A stretch of DNA of 64,000 nt from Pseudonocardia sp. ICBG1293 (GTDB lineage: Bacteria; Actinomycetota; Actinomycetes; Mycobacteriales; Pseudonocardiaceae), in the NCBI RefSeq assembly GCF_020131355.1, contig NZ_JAHLEL010000009.1, positions 186,001 through 250,000 on the forward strand. The letters run 5' to 3'. The notes beneath the pieces were generated by a model, which did no database searches, was not told where the DNA came from, and worked only from the letters and a program-made list of their open reading frames with translations. This document shows, piece after piece, positions 35,940 through 45,307 of the stretch; within the stretch, counting starts at the first letter, position 1; each line of letters starts with the position of its first letter. The translations under genes and the position numbers were made by a program.

Positions 35940-37787
35940 ATGACGTCCCCGACGCTCGGCCGCCCGTACGCCCCGGTGCCGGCGCCGTCCGCGAAGCGGC
36001 GGGGCGTGCTGCTGCCGGTCGTGGGCCTGGTCGTGCTGGCCCTGCTCGCGGTGATCACGATCGGGGTGCTGCAACGGGCGATCGGGACGCCGGGGGTCGT
36101 CGTCGGCACCCTGGCGGCGCTGCTGCCCGTCGTGCCGGTGGTGGCGGCCTTCCTGTGGGTGGACCGTTGGGAGCCCGAGCCGCCCCGCATGCTGATGGGC
36201 GCGTTCCTGTGGGGCGCCGGGTTCGCCGCGCTGGTCGCCCTCCTGATCAACACCAGCGCCTCGGCGGTGCTCGACGCGGCCGCGGGGCGCGGCGCGGGCG
36301 ACCTGTTCGGCCCGGTGGTGGTCGCCCCGGTCGTCGAGGAGCTCACCAAGGGGCTGTTCCTGGTCGGGCTGCTGCTGTTCCGGCGCCGTGAGTTCGACGG
36401 GATCGTCGACGGCGTCGTCTACGCGGGCATCGTCGCCGCCGGGTTCGCCTTCAGCGAGAACATCCTCTACCTGGGCCGGGCGGTGTCCGAGCCGGAGTCG
36501 GCCGGGGTGCTCGCGACGCTGTTCGTCCGTGGCGTCGCCTCGCCGTTCGCGCACCCGCTGTTCACCTGCATGATCGGTATCGCCGTCGGCATCGCGGTGA
36601 CCAGCCGCAGCATCGGGGTGCGGGTGCTGGCGATGACCGCGGGCTACGTCGCCGCGGTGGTGCTGCACGCGTTGTGGAACGGTGCGTCGGTGCTGGCCGC
36701 GACGCCGGGTGGCTTCTTCCAGATCTACCTGTTCGTGATGGTCCCGATCTTCGTCGGGCTGATCCTGCTGGTGGTGTTCGCCCGCCGCCGCGAGGCACGG
36801 ATCGTCGCCGCGCAGCTGCCCGGGTTCGCCGCCGCGGGCTGGATCGCGCCGAGCGAGGTGACCCTGCTGGCCCGGCTGTCCCGGCGGAGGGGCTGGCGCA
36901 CGCTGGTGCGGCGCCGCTCCGGCCCGGCCGCGGCGAAGGCCGTCGCCGAGTACCAGTCGGCGGTGACCGAGCTGGCCTTCATGCGGAACCGGATCGCGCG
37001 CGGCGCGGTGCGGGAGAGCGCCCACGCGCTGCACGACGAGAAGCTGGCGGCGCTGCTGCGGGCCCGCGCCGTCGCCGTCGGGGTGCCGGAGGCGCTGGTC
37101 GCGGCCTGGGCGCGCAAGCGGCCGTCGGACTGGGAGCCGCCGCCCCCGGCGGCGCCGGACGGCAGCTTCTCCGGCCAGTTCCGCATCCCGACCTTCCCCG
37201 ACGGCGGTGGCTCGGCCGCCTCCGCGGGGCCGGCCGTACCGCCGCTCCCGCCCGGCCCGGACACGCTCATGACCGCGGCGCCCTGGGGTCGCCCCGAGGG
37301 GCCGCGGGCCGCCCGGTGGTCGGGCGCGCCGCGGACCCCCGCTCCGCAGGCTCCCGCTCCGCACGCCCCGGCCCCGCACGCCCCCGCCGCGCCCGACAGC
37401 GGCGCCCGGCCCGTCGGGCCACGCGGTCCGGGAGGCCCGGGTCCGGCCGACGCGGAGGCCCTCTCCGGTGGTCCGGGCGTGCCCGGACGTCCGCAGGACC
37501 CGCCCCGACGTCCCGGTCCCGATGCCGGTGTCGGGCCCGGCCCGGTCTCCGGCACCCGCGGGGCGGGCTCGCCGTCGCTACGGCATCTGCCGTTCGACTC
37601 CCCGGTGTCCGGCCCCGCCACCCCGGCCCCGGGGGGACGTGACGAGCACCTCACCCGGCCCGTCCGCCGTCCGGAGCCTCCCGCCGCGGAGACCCGCGGC
37701 CGCCACCGCGACGACCCCGCCGACCCCGGTCCCACCCGCCCGATGCTCCGGCCGGACGACGACCCGGAGCACCCCACCGACCGGTGA
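35940..37787 (+). CDS. PrsW-family intramembrane metalloprotease with long Pro-rich tail
   Basis: A 615-residue membrane protein. The N-terminal about 290 residues have eight or so helices with the PrsW/CPBP-type catalytic motifs: APVVEELTKG (paired Glu), FAFSENILY, ASPFAHPLFTC and HALWNG. PrsW proteases cleave anti-sigma factors within the membrane; the target here is unknown. From about residue 400 it is a Pro/Ala/Gly-rich cytoplasmic tail of about 215 residues. ATG 35940 fits a leaderless promoter. Confidence 0.85.
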   Translation: MTSPTLGRPYAPVPAPSAKRRGVLLPVVGLVVLALLAVITIGVLQRAIGTPGVVVGTLAALLPVVPVVAAFLWVDRWEPEPPRMLMGAFLWGAGFAALVALLINTSASAVLDAAAGRGAGDLFGPVVVAPVVEELTKGLFLVGLLLFRRREFDGIVDGVVYAGIVAAGFAFSENILYLGRAVSEPESAGVLATLFVRGVASPFAHPLFTCMIGIAVGIAVTSRSIGVRVLAMTAGYVAAVVLHALWNGASVLAATPGGFFQIYLFVMVPIFVGLILLVVFARRREARIVAAQLPGFAAAGWIAPSEVTLLARLSRRRGWRTLVRRRSGPAAAKAVAEYQSAVTELAFMRNRIARGAVRESAHALHDEKLAALLRARAVAVGVPEALVAAWARKRPSDWEPPPPAAPDGSFSGQFRIPTFPDGGGSAASAGPAVPPLPPGPDTLMTAAPWGRPEGPRAARWSGAPRTPAPQAPAPHAPAPHAPAAPDSGARPVGPRGPGGPGPADAEALSGGPGVPGRPQDPPRRPGPDAGVGPGPVSGTRGAGSPSLRHLPFDSPVSGPATPAPGGRDEHLTRPVRRPEPPAAETRGRHRDDPADPGPTRPMLRPDDDPEHPTDR

Positions 37788-38135
37788 TCATGGCCCCGGC
37801 GGCCCCGGCGGCCCCGGCGGCCCCGGCGGCCTCGGCGGCCTCGGGATGGCGGGTGCCGCCCGGCGCCCATCGGGTGCGCACGGTCCCGGCGTGCCGGGTC
37901 CACCGACCGGCCACGGCGGGGACGGCTCCGGCGGGGACGGCTCCGGCGCGCGGCCCGCACCGCGGGGTGTCCCGCCGTCGCCAGGACGGGGGTGAGGCCG
38001 GTCTCAGGAGCGCGCCCCGCCACCGGAGCCCGTCTACCCTCGCGTCCGGCGCGCGGCAACCGGAGGTCGCGCCGACCGCGGATTGCCCGACCGGTACCCC
38101 ACCAGGACCGGAGCGGGAGGAAACGGATTCTGGAC
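37788..38135. other. Intergenic region with short tandem repeat
   Basis: This 348-bp gap has no convincing gene. It opens with six tandem copies of a 9-mer, GGCCCCGGC or GGCCTCGGC (37792-37845), then G-rich DNA. A weak promoter-like TACCCT is near 38034, and GGGAGG lies at 38115-38120 before the next gene. Confidence 0.5.
37792..37845. repeat. Tandem 9-bp repeat, six copies (GGCCCCGGC-type)
   Basis: Four exact GGCCCCGGC units are followed by two variants with T at position 5, immediately after the PrsW stop codon. A repeat of this kind is prone to slippage and could be an extension or remnant of the Pro/Ala-coding tail. Confidence 0.7.
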
Positions 38136-39059
38136 ATGGACTCTTCCGTCGACGCCGGTCGCCCCGCGCGGCTCGCGGTCGGGGTGGTCTCGGCCGGCCG
38201 GGTCGGCGCGGTGCTGGGCGCCGCGCTCGCCCGTGCGGGCCACCACGTCGTCGCCGCCTCCGGGGTGTCGCAGGCCTCGGTGCGCCGGGCGGAGACCCTG
38301 CTCCCCGGCGTCCCCCTGCTCCCGCCGGACGAGGTCTGCTCGCGCGCCGACCTGGTCCTGCTCGCCGTCCCCGACGACGTGCTGCCCGGCCTGGTGCGCG
38401 GTCTCGCCGCCGCCGGGTGCTTCCGGCCCGGCCAGATCGCGGTCCACACGGCGGGGTCGCACGGCGTCGCGGTGCTGGACCCGGCGACCGCGCAGGGGGT
38501 GCTCCCGCTGGCGCTGCACCCGGCGATGACCGTGACCGGCCGTCCCGAGGACGTCGACCGGCTCACCGCCTGCTGCATCGGGGTCACCGCCCCCGGCGAC
38601 CCGGAGCACGGCGACCCGCGCGACGCCGTCGGCTGGAGCGTCGCCGAGGCACTCGTGCTGGAGATGTCGGCCGAGCCCGTCCGCGTCCCGGAGGCGGTCC
38701 GCCCGCTCTACCACGCCGCGCTCGTCCACGGCGCCAACCACCTGACCACCCTGGTCGGGGACTGCGTGCAGCTGCTGGAGGCCGCAGGCATCCGGCCGGC
38801 GGAGCGGCTGATCGCGCCGCTGCTGTCGGCCGCGCTGGACAACGCGCTGCGCCACGGTGACCGTGCGCTGACCGGGCCGGTCGCCCGCGGGGACGCCGGC
38901 ACCGTCCGCACCCATCTGCAGCACATCGGCGACGCCGATCCCGACCTGGCGGTCGTCTACCGGGCACTGGCCGGGCGCACCGCCCACCGGGCCGCCGCCG
39001 CCGGGCTGCTCGGCCCGGACGGCGTCCGCGAGATCGAGACCGCACTGGAGGAGAAGTGA
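38136..39059 (+). CDS. Rossmann-like DUF2520 oxidoreductase, panC partner
   Basis: A 307-residue NAD(P)-binding protein. [21 protein letters not shown] is the dinucleotide-binding loop. [10 protein letters not shown], the substrate-side LALHPAMTV and a C-terminal helical DUF2520 domain ([18 protein letters not shown]) follow. It is fused or adjacent to panC in most actinobacteria (Rv3603c position) and has been suggested to act in pantothenate supply, possibly as a ketopantoate-type reductase; that is unproven. Its stop overlaps panC as GTGA. Confidence 0.82.
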   Translation: MDSSVDAGRPARLAVGVVSAGRVGAVLGAALARAGHHVVAASGVSQASVRRAETLLPGVPLLPPDEVCSRADLVLLAVPDDVLPGLVRGLAAAGCFRPGQIAVHTAGSHGVAVLDPATAQGVLPLALHPAMTVTGRPEDVDRLTACCIGVTAPGDPEHGDPRDAVGWSVAEALVLEMSAEPVRVPEAVRPLYHAALVHGANHLTTLVGDCVQLLEAAGIRPAERLIAPLLSAALDNALRHGDRALTGPVARGDAGTVRTHLQHIGDADPDLAVVYRALAGRTAHRAAAAGLLGPDGVREIETALEEK

Positions 39060-39943
39060 GCACCCCCGGCTCCACCCGGAACGGCTACGGCACCGGTCGG
39101 CTGACCGTGCACGCCGACCCGGCGAGGCTCGCCCCGGTCACCCGCGCGCTGCGCGGCGCGGGCCGCAAGGTCGTCCTCATCCCCACGATGGGCGCCCTGC
39201 ACGAGGGCCACCGCGAGCTGATCCGGCACGCGAAGCGGATCCCCGGCGCCGTCGTCCCGGTCGTGTCGATCTTCGTGAACCCGCTGCAGTTCGGCGCGGG
39301 CGAGGACCTGGACCGCTACCCGCGCCCGATCGAGGCCGATCTCGACGCCTGTCGCGAGGAGGGCGTCGAGCTGGTGTTCACCCCGCGGCCCGAGGACATG
39401 TACCCGCCGGGGTCGCAGACCCGCGTCTGCGCCGGGCCGCTCGGCGACGAGCTGGAGGGCGCCTCCCGCCGGGGCCACTTCGACGGCGTCCTCACCGTCG
39501 TGTCGAAGCTGTTCCACATCGTCGGCCCGGACGTCGCGCTGTTCGGCGAGAAGGACTACCAGCAGCTGACGCTGATCCGCCGGATGGTGCGCGACCTGGA
39601 CTTCCCGACCCGGGTCGTCGGTGTCCCGACCGTCCGCGAGACCGACGGCCTGGCCCTGTCCTCGCGGAACGTCTTCCTCGACCCCGAGCAGCGTCGCGCC
39701 GCCGCGGTGCTGTCCCGCGCGCTCGCCGCCGGGGCGTCGGTGTCGGTGCGCGGCCACGACGCCGTGCTCGCCGCCGCGCGCGCCGAGCTGGCCACCGAGC
39801 CCGGTGTCGACGTCGACTACCTGGAGCTGCGCGACGCCGACCTCGGCCCCGCGCCCGGACCGGGCGAGGGCGACGGCCGCCTGCTCGTCGCCGCCCGGGT
39901 CGGCACCACCCGCCTCATCGACAACGCACCCGTCGCGTTCTAG
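39056..39943 (+). CDS. panC: Pantothenate synthetase
   Basis: A 295-residue ligase that joins pantoate and beta-alanine using ATP. The nucleotidyl-transfer motif HEGH is in [20 protein letters not shown], the FGEKDYQQL loop and [10 protein letters not shown] (after LALSS) are intact. GTG 39056 overlaps the upstream stop. Ten bases downstream lies panD, which should supply its beta-alanine but carries a stop codon here. Confidence 0.96.
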   Translation: MSTPGSTRNGYGTGRLTVHADPARLAPVTRALRGAGRKVVLIPTMGALHEGHRELIRHAKRIPGAVVPVVSIFVNPLQFGAGEDLDRYPRPIEADLDACREEGVELVFTPRPEDMYPPGSQTRVCAGPLGDELEGASRRGHFDGVLTVVSKLFHIVGPDVALFGEKDYQQLTLIRRMVRDLDFPTRVVGVPTVRETDGLALSSRNVFLDPEQRRAAAVLSRALAAGASVSVRGHDAVLAAARAELATEPGVDVDYLELRDADLGPAPGPGEGDGRLLVAARVGTTRLIDNAPVAF

Positions 39944-39953
39944 GAGAGCTGCC

Positions 39954-40364
39954 GTGTACCGTACGATGATGAAGTCCAAGATCCACCGCGCCACCGTGAC
40001 GCAGGCCGACCTGCACTACGTCGGCTCGGTCACCGTCGACGCCGACCTGATGGCGGCCGCCGACCTGCTGGAGGGGGAGCAGGTCAGCATCGTCGACATC
40101 ACCAACGGCGCCCGTCTGGAGACCTAAGTGATCACCGGTGAGCCCGGCTCGGGGGTCATCGGCATCAACGGGGCCGCGGCGCACCTGGTGCACCCCGGCG
40201 ACCTGGTCATCCTGATCTCCTACGGCTCCTACGACGAGGCCGAGCTGCGCGGCTACAGCCCGCGGGTGGTGTTCGTCGACGCCGACAACCGGATCGCCGA
40301 CCTGGGTGCCGACCCGGGGCACGCCCCGGAGGGATCGGGTCTGCTGACCAGCGCGGCGCGGTAG
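39954..40364 (+). pseudogene. panD: Aspartate 1-decarboxylase split by an ochre codon at Tyr58
   Basis: PanD makes beta-alanine from aspartate after self-cleavage at Gly24-Ser25 to form a pyruvoyl group. Both residues are intact in [13 protein letters not shown], and the rest of the family sequence continues on both sides (NGARLET, then [20 protein letters not shown] to the end). Codon 58, however, is TAA (40125-40127) where the family has the catalytic Tyr (TAC/TAT). The next codon is GTG, so two in-frame pieces of 57 and 78 codons result. Restart at GTG 40128 would not restore the tyrosine. A true nonsense mutation, a base-call error (C to A) or stop readthrough are all possible. Confidence 0.85.
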
Positions 40365-40374
40365 GGCCGGGCCG

Positions 40375-41178
40375 GTGCTGCTCTGCATCGACGTCGGGAA
40401 CACCCACGTCTCGCTCGGGCTCTACCCCGACGCCGGGACGGTGGCGGAGGAGCTCGCCCCGGAGCCGGAGCGTCGCTGGCGGCTGCGCACCGACACCAGC
40501 GCCACCGCCGACGAGCTGGACCTGACCGTCACCGGGATGCTGGGCGCCCACTTCCCCGAGGTCACCGCGGTCGCCGCGCTGTCCACGGTGCCCGGGCCGT
40601 CCCGGGAGCTGCGCAGCCTGCTGTCGCGCTGGTCGGACCGGATGCGGACGCTCGTCGTCGGGCCGGGTGTGCGGACGGGGGTGCCGCTGCTGGTGGACCA
40701 GCCGCGCGAGGTGGGCGCGGACCGGGTGGTGAACTCGCTGGCCGCGCACCACCTGTTCGGTACCACCTGCGTCTGCGTCGACCTCGGGACCTGCACGAAC
40801 ATCGACGTGGTCACCGCGAAGGGCGAGTTCCTCGGCGGGGCACTGGCCCCGGGCATCGACATCGCGATGCAGGCGCTGGCCGAGCGGGCGTCGTCGCTGC
40901 GGCCGGTGGACCTGGTCGAGCCGCGCTCGGTGATCGGCCGGACGACGGTCGAGGCCGTCCAGGCCGGGGTGCTCTACGGAGCCGCCGGCCAGGTCGACGG
41001 GCTGGTCCGCCGGATCCTGGCCGAGCTGGGACCGGAGGCGCTGCCGGTCACCGTCATCGTCACCGGCGGCCTGGCCGAACTGGTGTACGGCCGGGCCGAC
41101 ACGATCACCCACCACGTGCCGGACCTCACCCTGCACGGGCTGCGGCTGACCCACCTGCGCCACCACCGCGCCCGCTGA
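40375..41178 (+). CDS. coaX: Type III pantothenate kinase
   Basis: A 267-residue kinase for the first step of CoA synthesis from pantothenate. The N-terminal IDVGNTHVSLGLY phosphate loop, GVPLLVDQPREVGADRVVNSLAA and VDLGTCTNIDVV (the family's DxGTAxT-type motif) are visible, followed by GGALAPGIDIAMQALAERA. GTG 40375 follows the panD end by 10 bp, so panC-panD-coaX form one CoA operon. Confidence 0.93.
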   Translation: MLLCIDVGNTHVSLGLYPDAGTVAEELAPEPERRWRLRTDTSATADELDLTVTGMLGAHFPEVTAVAALSTVPGPSRELRSLLSRWSDRMRTLVVGPGVRTGVPLLVDQPREVGADRVVNSLAAHHLFGTTCVCVDLGTCTNIDVVTAKGEFLGGALAPGIDIAMQALAERASSLRPVDLVEPRSVIGRTTVEAVQAGVLYGAAGQVDGLVRRILAELGPEALPVTVIVTGGLAELVYGRADTITHHVPDLTLHGLRLTHLRHHRAR

Positions 41179-41183
41179 CCGTC

Positions 41184-41945
41184 TCAGGCGCGCCGGGCCC
41201 GCCACACGATGGTGCGCATCGGCATCGTGAACCGGCCGTCGGCGTCGGCGACCCGGTCCACGAGGAAGCCGCGTACGGCGCCGAACACCGCGTCGCGCTC
41301 GGCGGGGGTGCTGAGCAGCGACCAGGAGTGGGTGGCGATGTCGGCGAGGTGCTCCTCGACGCCGGTCGGCCGTGACCACGTGACCCGCTCCTGGTGGGCG
41401 TCGGTGAACCAGGGCTCCCCGGGGAGCCGGGCCGGTCCCCCGCCGCCCGCCGGATTGTCGGGTACCCGCCGTCCCTGCACGCTCAGCCCACCGAGCTCCC
41501 GGACCCACGCCACCTCGTCGTCGCCGGCGTTCCACAGCCCGGCCAGCACCCCGCCGGGGCGCAGCACCCGGGCGATCTCCGGCACGGCCCGGTCCAGGTC
41601 GAACCAGTGCAGGGCCTGCCCGACCAGGACGGCGTCGACGGCGCCGTCGGGCAGCGGGACCCGCTCGGCGGACCCCGAGCGGGCCTCGGCGCCGGGGCTG
41701 CGTTCGCGCAGCACCGCGAGCATCCCCGGGTCCGGCTCCACCGCGACGACGTCGAGCCCGCGCGCCAGGAGCGACCGGGTCAGCTTGCCGGTCCCCGCGC
41801 CGAGGTCGAGGACCCGCGCCGGCTCCGGATCGCCCCCGGACAGCGCCAGGTCGACGGCGGCGTCGGGGTAGGAGGGCCGGTGGTCGTCGTAGGCACGGGC
41901 GACGGCACCGAAGGCGCGCCCCCGGTCCACCGTGTCGTCGCTCAC
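41184..41945 (-). CDS. Class I SAM-dependent methyltransferase
   Basis: A 253-residue soluble methyltransferase with VLDLGAGTGKLTRSLLARG (motif I), VAVEPDPGML, GSAERVPLPDGAVDAVLVGQALHWFD and ARVLRPGG. HWF after motif IV is common in small-molecule methyltransferases of this type; the substrate is unknown. GTG 41945 has GGGG close upstream. It is convergent with coaX (5 bp apart) and divergent from lysS. Confidence 0.85.
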   Translation of the reverse strand: MSDDTVDRGRAFGAVARAYDDHRPSYPDAAVDLALSGGDPEPARVLDLGAGTGKLTRSLLARGLDVVAVEPDPGMLAVLRERSPGAEARSGSAERVPLPDGAVDAVLVGQALHWFDLDRAVPEIARVLRPGGVLAGLWNAGDDEVAWVRELGGLSVQGRRVPDNPAGGGGPARLPGEPWFTDAHQERVTWSRPTGVEEHLADIATHSWSLLSTPAERDAVFGAVRGFLVDRVADADGRFTMPMRTIVWRARRA

Positions 41946-42016
41946 CCCTGCACGGTAGGCCGCCGGGGAACTCCCGTCCGGCGGGGGTGACGACGGGGGC
42001 CCGGGGGTACCGCCGA

Positions 42017-42022
42017 TAGCCT
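42017..42022 (+). promoter_or_regulatory. -10 element of lysS (leaderless)
   Basis: TAGCCT sits eight bases before GTG 42031, so lysS is probably transcribed without a 5' leader. Confidence 0.5.
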
Positions 42023-42030
42023 GACCGGTC

Positions 42031-43545
42031 GTGAACACTCCCGGCACCCCGACCGACCCGGCGACCGAGGCCGACCTGCCCGAGCAGATGCGGGTGCGCC
42101 GGGCCAAGCGCGCGGAGCTGCTCGCCGCGGGCACCGACCCGTATCCCGTCGAGGTCCCCCGCACGCACACGTTGCGCCAGGTCCGCGAGGCCCACCCGGA
42201 CCTGCCGGTGGACACCGCGACGGGCGAGACGGTGGCCGTCGCCGGCCGGGTGATCTTCGTGCGCAACACCGGGAAGCTGTGCTTCGCGACGCTGCGCGAG
42301 GGTGACGGCACCGAGCTCCAGGCCATGCTGTCGCTGGACCGGGTCGGGGCGGACGCCCTGGCGCGCTGGAAGTCCGTCGTCGACATGGGTGACTTCGTCG
42401 CGGTGCGCGGCGAGGTCATCACCTCCCGGCGTGGTGAGCTCTCGGTGATGGTCGACGAGTGGTCGGTCGCCGCGAAGTCGGTGCGGCCGCTGCCGACCGC
42501 GCACAAGGAGCTCTCGGAGGAGAACCGGGTCCGGCAGCGCTACGTCGACCTGATCCTGCGCCCGCAGGCCCGCGAGACGGTCCGCGCGCGGTCCACCGTG
42601 CTGCGGACCGTCCGGGAGGCGCTCACCGGCCGCGACTTCATCGAGGTCGAGACGCCGATGCTGCAGAACCTGCACGGCGGGGCCACCGCGCGCCCGTTCG
42701 TCACCCACGCGAACGCACTCGACTCCGATCTGTATCTGCGGATCGCGCCGGAGCTGTTCCTGAAGCGTTGCGTGGTCGGCGGTATCGAGCGTGTCTTCGA
42801 GCTGAACCGGGTGTTCCGCAACGAAGGCATCGACTCGACGCATTCGCCCGAGTTCGCGATGCTGGAGGCCTACCAGGCGTACGCGACCTACGACGACATG
42901 GCGGTACTGACCCGCGAGCTGATCCAGTCCTCGGCGCGGGCGCTGTTCGGTTCCACCACGGTGCGCCACCACGACGGCACCGAGCACGATCTCGGCGGCG
43001 AGTGGCGTTCGGTCACCATCCACGGATCGGTGTCCGACGCCGTCGGCCGGGACGTGACGCCGGACACCTCTCTTTCGGAACTGCAGCAGATCGCGCAGGA
43101 CCACGACGTCGACATCACCGATTACCCGACGGCGGCACAGATCGTGCTGGAGCTGTTCGAGAAGCTGGTCGAGCACACGCTGCACGAGCCGACCTTCGTC
43201 CGCGACTTCCCGGTCGAGGTGCGTCCGCTGACCCGTGCGCACCGCGACGACCCGCGGCTGTCGGAGTCCTGGGACCTCATCGTGTTCGGGGTGGAGCTGG
43301 CCACGGCCTACTCCGAGCTGGTCGACCCGGTCGAGCAGCGGGAACGCCTGCACGCCCAGTCGCTCAGGGCCGCCGTCGGTGACCCGGAGGCCATGCAGCT
43401 CGACGAGGACTTCCTGCGCGCGATGGAGTACGGCATGCCCCCCACCGGTGGCATGGGAATGGGTGTCGACCGTCTCCTGATGACGCTGACCGGCCTCGGA
43501 ATCCGCGAGACGATCCTGTTCCCGCTGGTCCGTGGGGAGTCCTGA
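42031..43545 (+). CDS. lysS: Lysyl-tRNA synthetase (class II)
   Basis: A 504-residue synthetase. The N-terminal OB-fold anticodon-binding domain includes [23 protein letters not shown]. The class II motifs follow: motif 1 around [10 protein letters not shown], motif 2 [14 protein letters not shown] and motif 3 [12 protein letters not shown]. Codon use from about 42700 on is less strictly G/C-ending than in neighbouring genes. A strong terminator follows at 43567. Confidence 0.96.
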   Translation: MNTPGTPTDPATEADLPEQMRVRRAKRAELLAAGTDPYPVEVPRTHTLRQVREAHPDLPVDTATGETVAVAGRVIFVRNTGKLCFATLREGDGTELQAMLSLDRVGADALARWKSVVDMGDFVAVRGEVITSRRGELSVMVDEWSVAAKSVRPLPTAHKELSEENRVRQRYVDLILRPQARETVRARSTVLRTVREALTGRDFIEVETPMLQNLHGGATARPFVTHANALDSDLYLRIAPELFLKRCVVGGIERVFELNRVFRNEGIDSTHSPEFAMLEAYQAYATYDDMAVLTRELIQSSARALFGSTTVRHHDGTEHDLGGEWRSVTIHGSVSDAVGRDVTPDTSLSELQQIAQDHDVDITDYPTAAQIVLELFEKLVEHTLHEPTFVRDFPVEVRPLTRAHRDDPRLSESWDLIVFGVELATAYSELVDPVEQRERLHAQSLRAAVGDPEAMQLDEDFLRAMEYGMPPTGGMGMGVDRLLMTLTGLGIRETILFPLVRGES

Positions 43546-43566
43546 ACCGGTTCTGAACGCACATCC

Positions 43567-43607
43567 GACGACGCCCCCGCCCGCGAAGAGCGAGCGGGGG
43601 CGTCGTC
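43567..43607 (+). terminator. Intrinsic terminator of lysS
   Basis: A perfect 14-bp stem, GACGACGCCCCCGC with its complement at 43594-43607, encloses a 13-nt loop and is followed by a short T run. It lies 21 bp past the lysS stop. Confidence 0.85.
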
Positions 43608-43823
43608 TTTGTCCGACCCGGACGAGTGGTGTCGAAGGCGGTTCGCGGAATTCCACGTACCCAGGTCGACGCCACGAACATTTCTCGGATACGCTCTGAT
43701 TCGAGTCGGAACCGGTCCCCGGTGGCTTCAGATTTGCGTCCTGCCATTGCACAGCGCAGTCGATGATGTCCGGCCCCGGTCCCTCACCATGAACGTGTTC
43801 GGCCATTCAGGGAGGCTGCGGAG

Positions 43824-44171
43824 ATGGCGCAGATCAAGGAAGTCCGGCTCGTCGACGATCTGACCGGTGACGCGGCGGACGAGACGATCGAGTTCGGTCT
43901 CGACGGGCGCAACTACGAGATCGACCTGTCCGACGGGAATGCCAGGAAGCTGCGCGACGTGCTCGCCGACTACGTCGCGGCGGCCCGCCGGGCCGGCGGT
44001 GCGGCGCGCCGGCGCAGCAGCGGCTCCTCCGGCGCGGCGGCCCGTCGACCGTCGGTGGACCGCGAGCAGAACCAAGCGATCCGCGAGTGGGCCCGCAACC
44101 GCGGGATGAAGGTCTCCGACCGTGGCCGTATCCCGGCCGAGGTCCTCGAGGCCTATCACCAGGAGAACTAA
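43824..44171 (+). CDS. lsr2: Lsr2-family nucleoid-associated protein
   Basis: A 115-residue H-NS-like xenogeneic silencer that bridges AT-rich DNA. The N-terminal dimerisation part is [35 protein letters not shown] (read in pieces), then a flexible Arg/Ser/Ala linker. The C-terminal AT-hook-like domain has [19 protein letters not shown] with the DNA-contacting RGR. GGGAGG lies upstream of ATG 43824. The 200 bp before it is notably less GC-rich than the surroundings, consistent with self-binding. It is preceded by lysS, as in mycobacteria. Confidence 0.95.
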   Translation: MAQIKEVRLVDDLTGDAADETIEFGLDGRNYEIDLSDGNARKLRDVLADYVAAARRAGGAARRRSSGSSGAAARRPSVDREQNQAIREWARNRGMKVSDRGRIPAEVLEAYHQEN

Positions 44172-44182
44172 GGACTACCTTA
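44169..44182. promoter_or_regulatory. Short palindrome TAAGG-N4-CCTTA before the siderophore gene
   Basis: TAAGGACTACCTTA overlaps the lsr2 stop codon, 68 bp before the siderophore-interacting protein start. It weakly recalls a DtxR/IdeR iron box but is shorter. Treat it as a candidate operator only. Confidence 0.3.
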
Positions 44183-44249
44183 CCCGCCGGGCCGGGGGAG
44201 GGGTACCGTCGCGACGGCCCCTTCCCCTCCGCGCCAGGGAGGCAGCCTC

Positions 44250-45077
44250 ATGGCCCGCCCCGTCACCGATCTCCGGGTGCTCCGCACCGAACGCCTGAGC
44301 CCGCACATGGTGCGCGTCGTCGCCGGTGGCGACGGCCTGGCCGCGTTCCCCGACACCGGGTACACCGACCGCTACGTCAAGCTCCTGTTCCCGCTCCCCG
44401 GCGTCGACTACCCCGAGCCGCTGGACATGGACCGGGTGCACGCCGAGCTGCCGCGCGACCGGTGGCCCGCCCAGCGGACCTACACCGTGCGTTCGCTCGA
44501 CCACGCCGCCGGCGAGCTCGTCATCGACTTCGTCCACCACGGCGACACCGGCCTCGCGGGCCCGTGGGCGGCCGCCGCCCGCCCGGGTGACCGGCTGCGG
44601 ATGCTCGGCCCCGGCGGGGCCTACGCCCCGGACCCGGACGCCGACTGGCACCTGCTCGTCGGCGACGAGGCCGCGCTGCCCGCGATCTGCGCGGCGATCG
44701 AGCGGATCCCGGCCGGGCGTCCGGTCGTCGCCGTCCTGCAGGTGGACGCTCCCGGCGACGAGATCGCGGTGCCCGCGCACCCCGGGGCGGACCTCCGGTG
44801 GCTGTACCGCACCGATGCCGGGGGCGACCCGGACTCGGCGCAGCTGCCCGCCGCCGGCGCCGGTCTCGGGTTCCTCCCCGGGCGGGTGCACGCCTTCGTG
44901 CACGGCGAGGCGATCGCCGTGCGCGAACTCCGCAGGCATCTCACCCGCGAGCGTGGCGTCGCCAAGGACGACCTGTCGATCTCCGGCTACTGGCGCCGCG
45001 GGCGCGACGAGGAGGGGTTCCGGCAGTTCAAGGCGGCCGAGCGGGAACGCGAGGAGGCCGCCACCACGACCGGCTGA
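44250..45077 (+). CDS. Siderophore-interacting protein (FAD-binding ferric reductase)
   Basis: A 275-residue cytoplasmic flavoprotein of the ViuB/SIP family that reduces ferric siderophores to free iron. The FAD-binding RTYTVRSLDHAAGELVIDFV and HHGDTGLAGPWA, the NAD(P)H-side LLVGDEAALPAICAAIERI, and the C-terminal SISGYWRRGRDEEGF are all in place. GGGAGG precedes ATG 44250. It is probably iron-regulated, though only a weak palindrome is seen upstream. Confidence 0.9.
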   Translation: MARPVTDLRVLRTERLSPHMVRVVAGGDGLAAFPDTGYTDRYVKLLFPLPGVDYPEPLDMDRVHAELPRDRWPAQRTYTVRSLDHAAGELVIDFVHHGDTGLAGPWAAAARPGDRLRMLGPGGAYAPDPDADWHLLVGDEAALPAICAAIERIPAGRPVVAVLQVDAPGDEIAVPAHPGADLRWLYRTDAGGDPDSAQLPAAGAGLGFLPGRVHAFVHGEAIAVRELRRHLTRERGVAKDDLSISGYWRRGRDEEGFRQFKAAEREREEAATTTG

Positions 45078-45307
45078 CGACCGCCGGGAACACGGCAGGT
45101 GGCCCCCGTGTTACTGCGGGCACGTACCCCGGTGCACGTCAGGTGGAGGCGCCGGGGCCCCTTCGACCGATACAGTGGTATGAGGTCTCCCGTGAGGGTG
45201 GCCTGGCGCGGTGTCACGCGAGGGCGCAGTGTCGGTTCGGGCCGCCCCGGACCGTACGGAGATGCTGGTCGCGCCGTCAGTGAGGCGCAGCAGGCAAGGA
45301 GTGCGAA

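Noticed and set aside
37784..38860. Plus-strand frame starting in the tandem repeat
   Set aside because: Composition is repeat-derived and then Arg-rich; the true coding frame for the DUF2520 protein starts at 38136 in a different phase.
42031..43545. Less G/C-biased codon use in the second half of lysS as a sign of gene transfer
   Set aside because: The change is mild, the gene keeps its conserved place before lsr2, and highly expressed genes often differ in codon choice.
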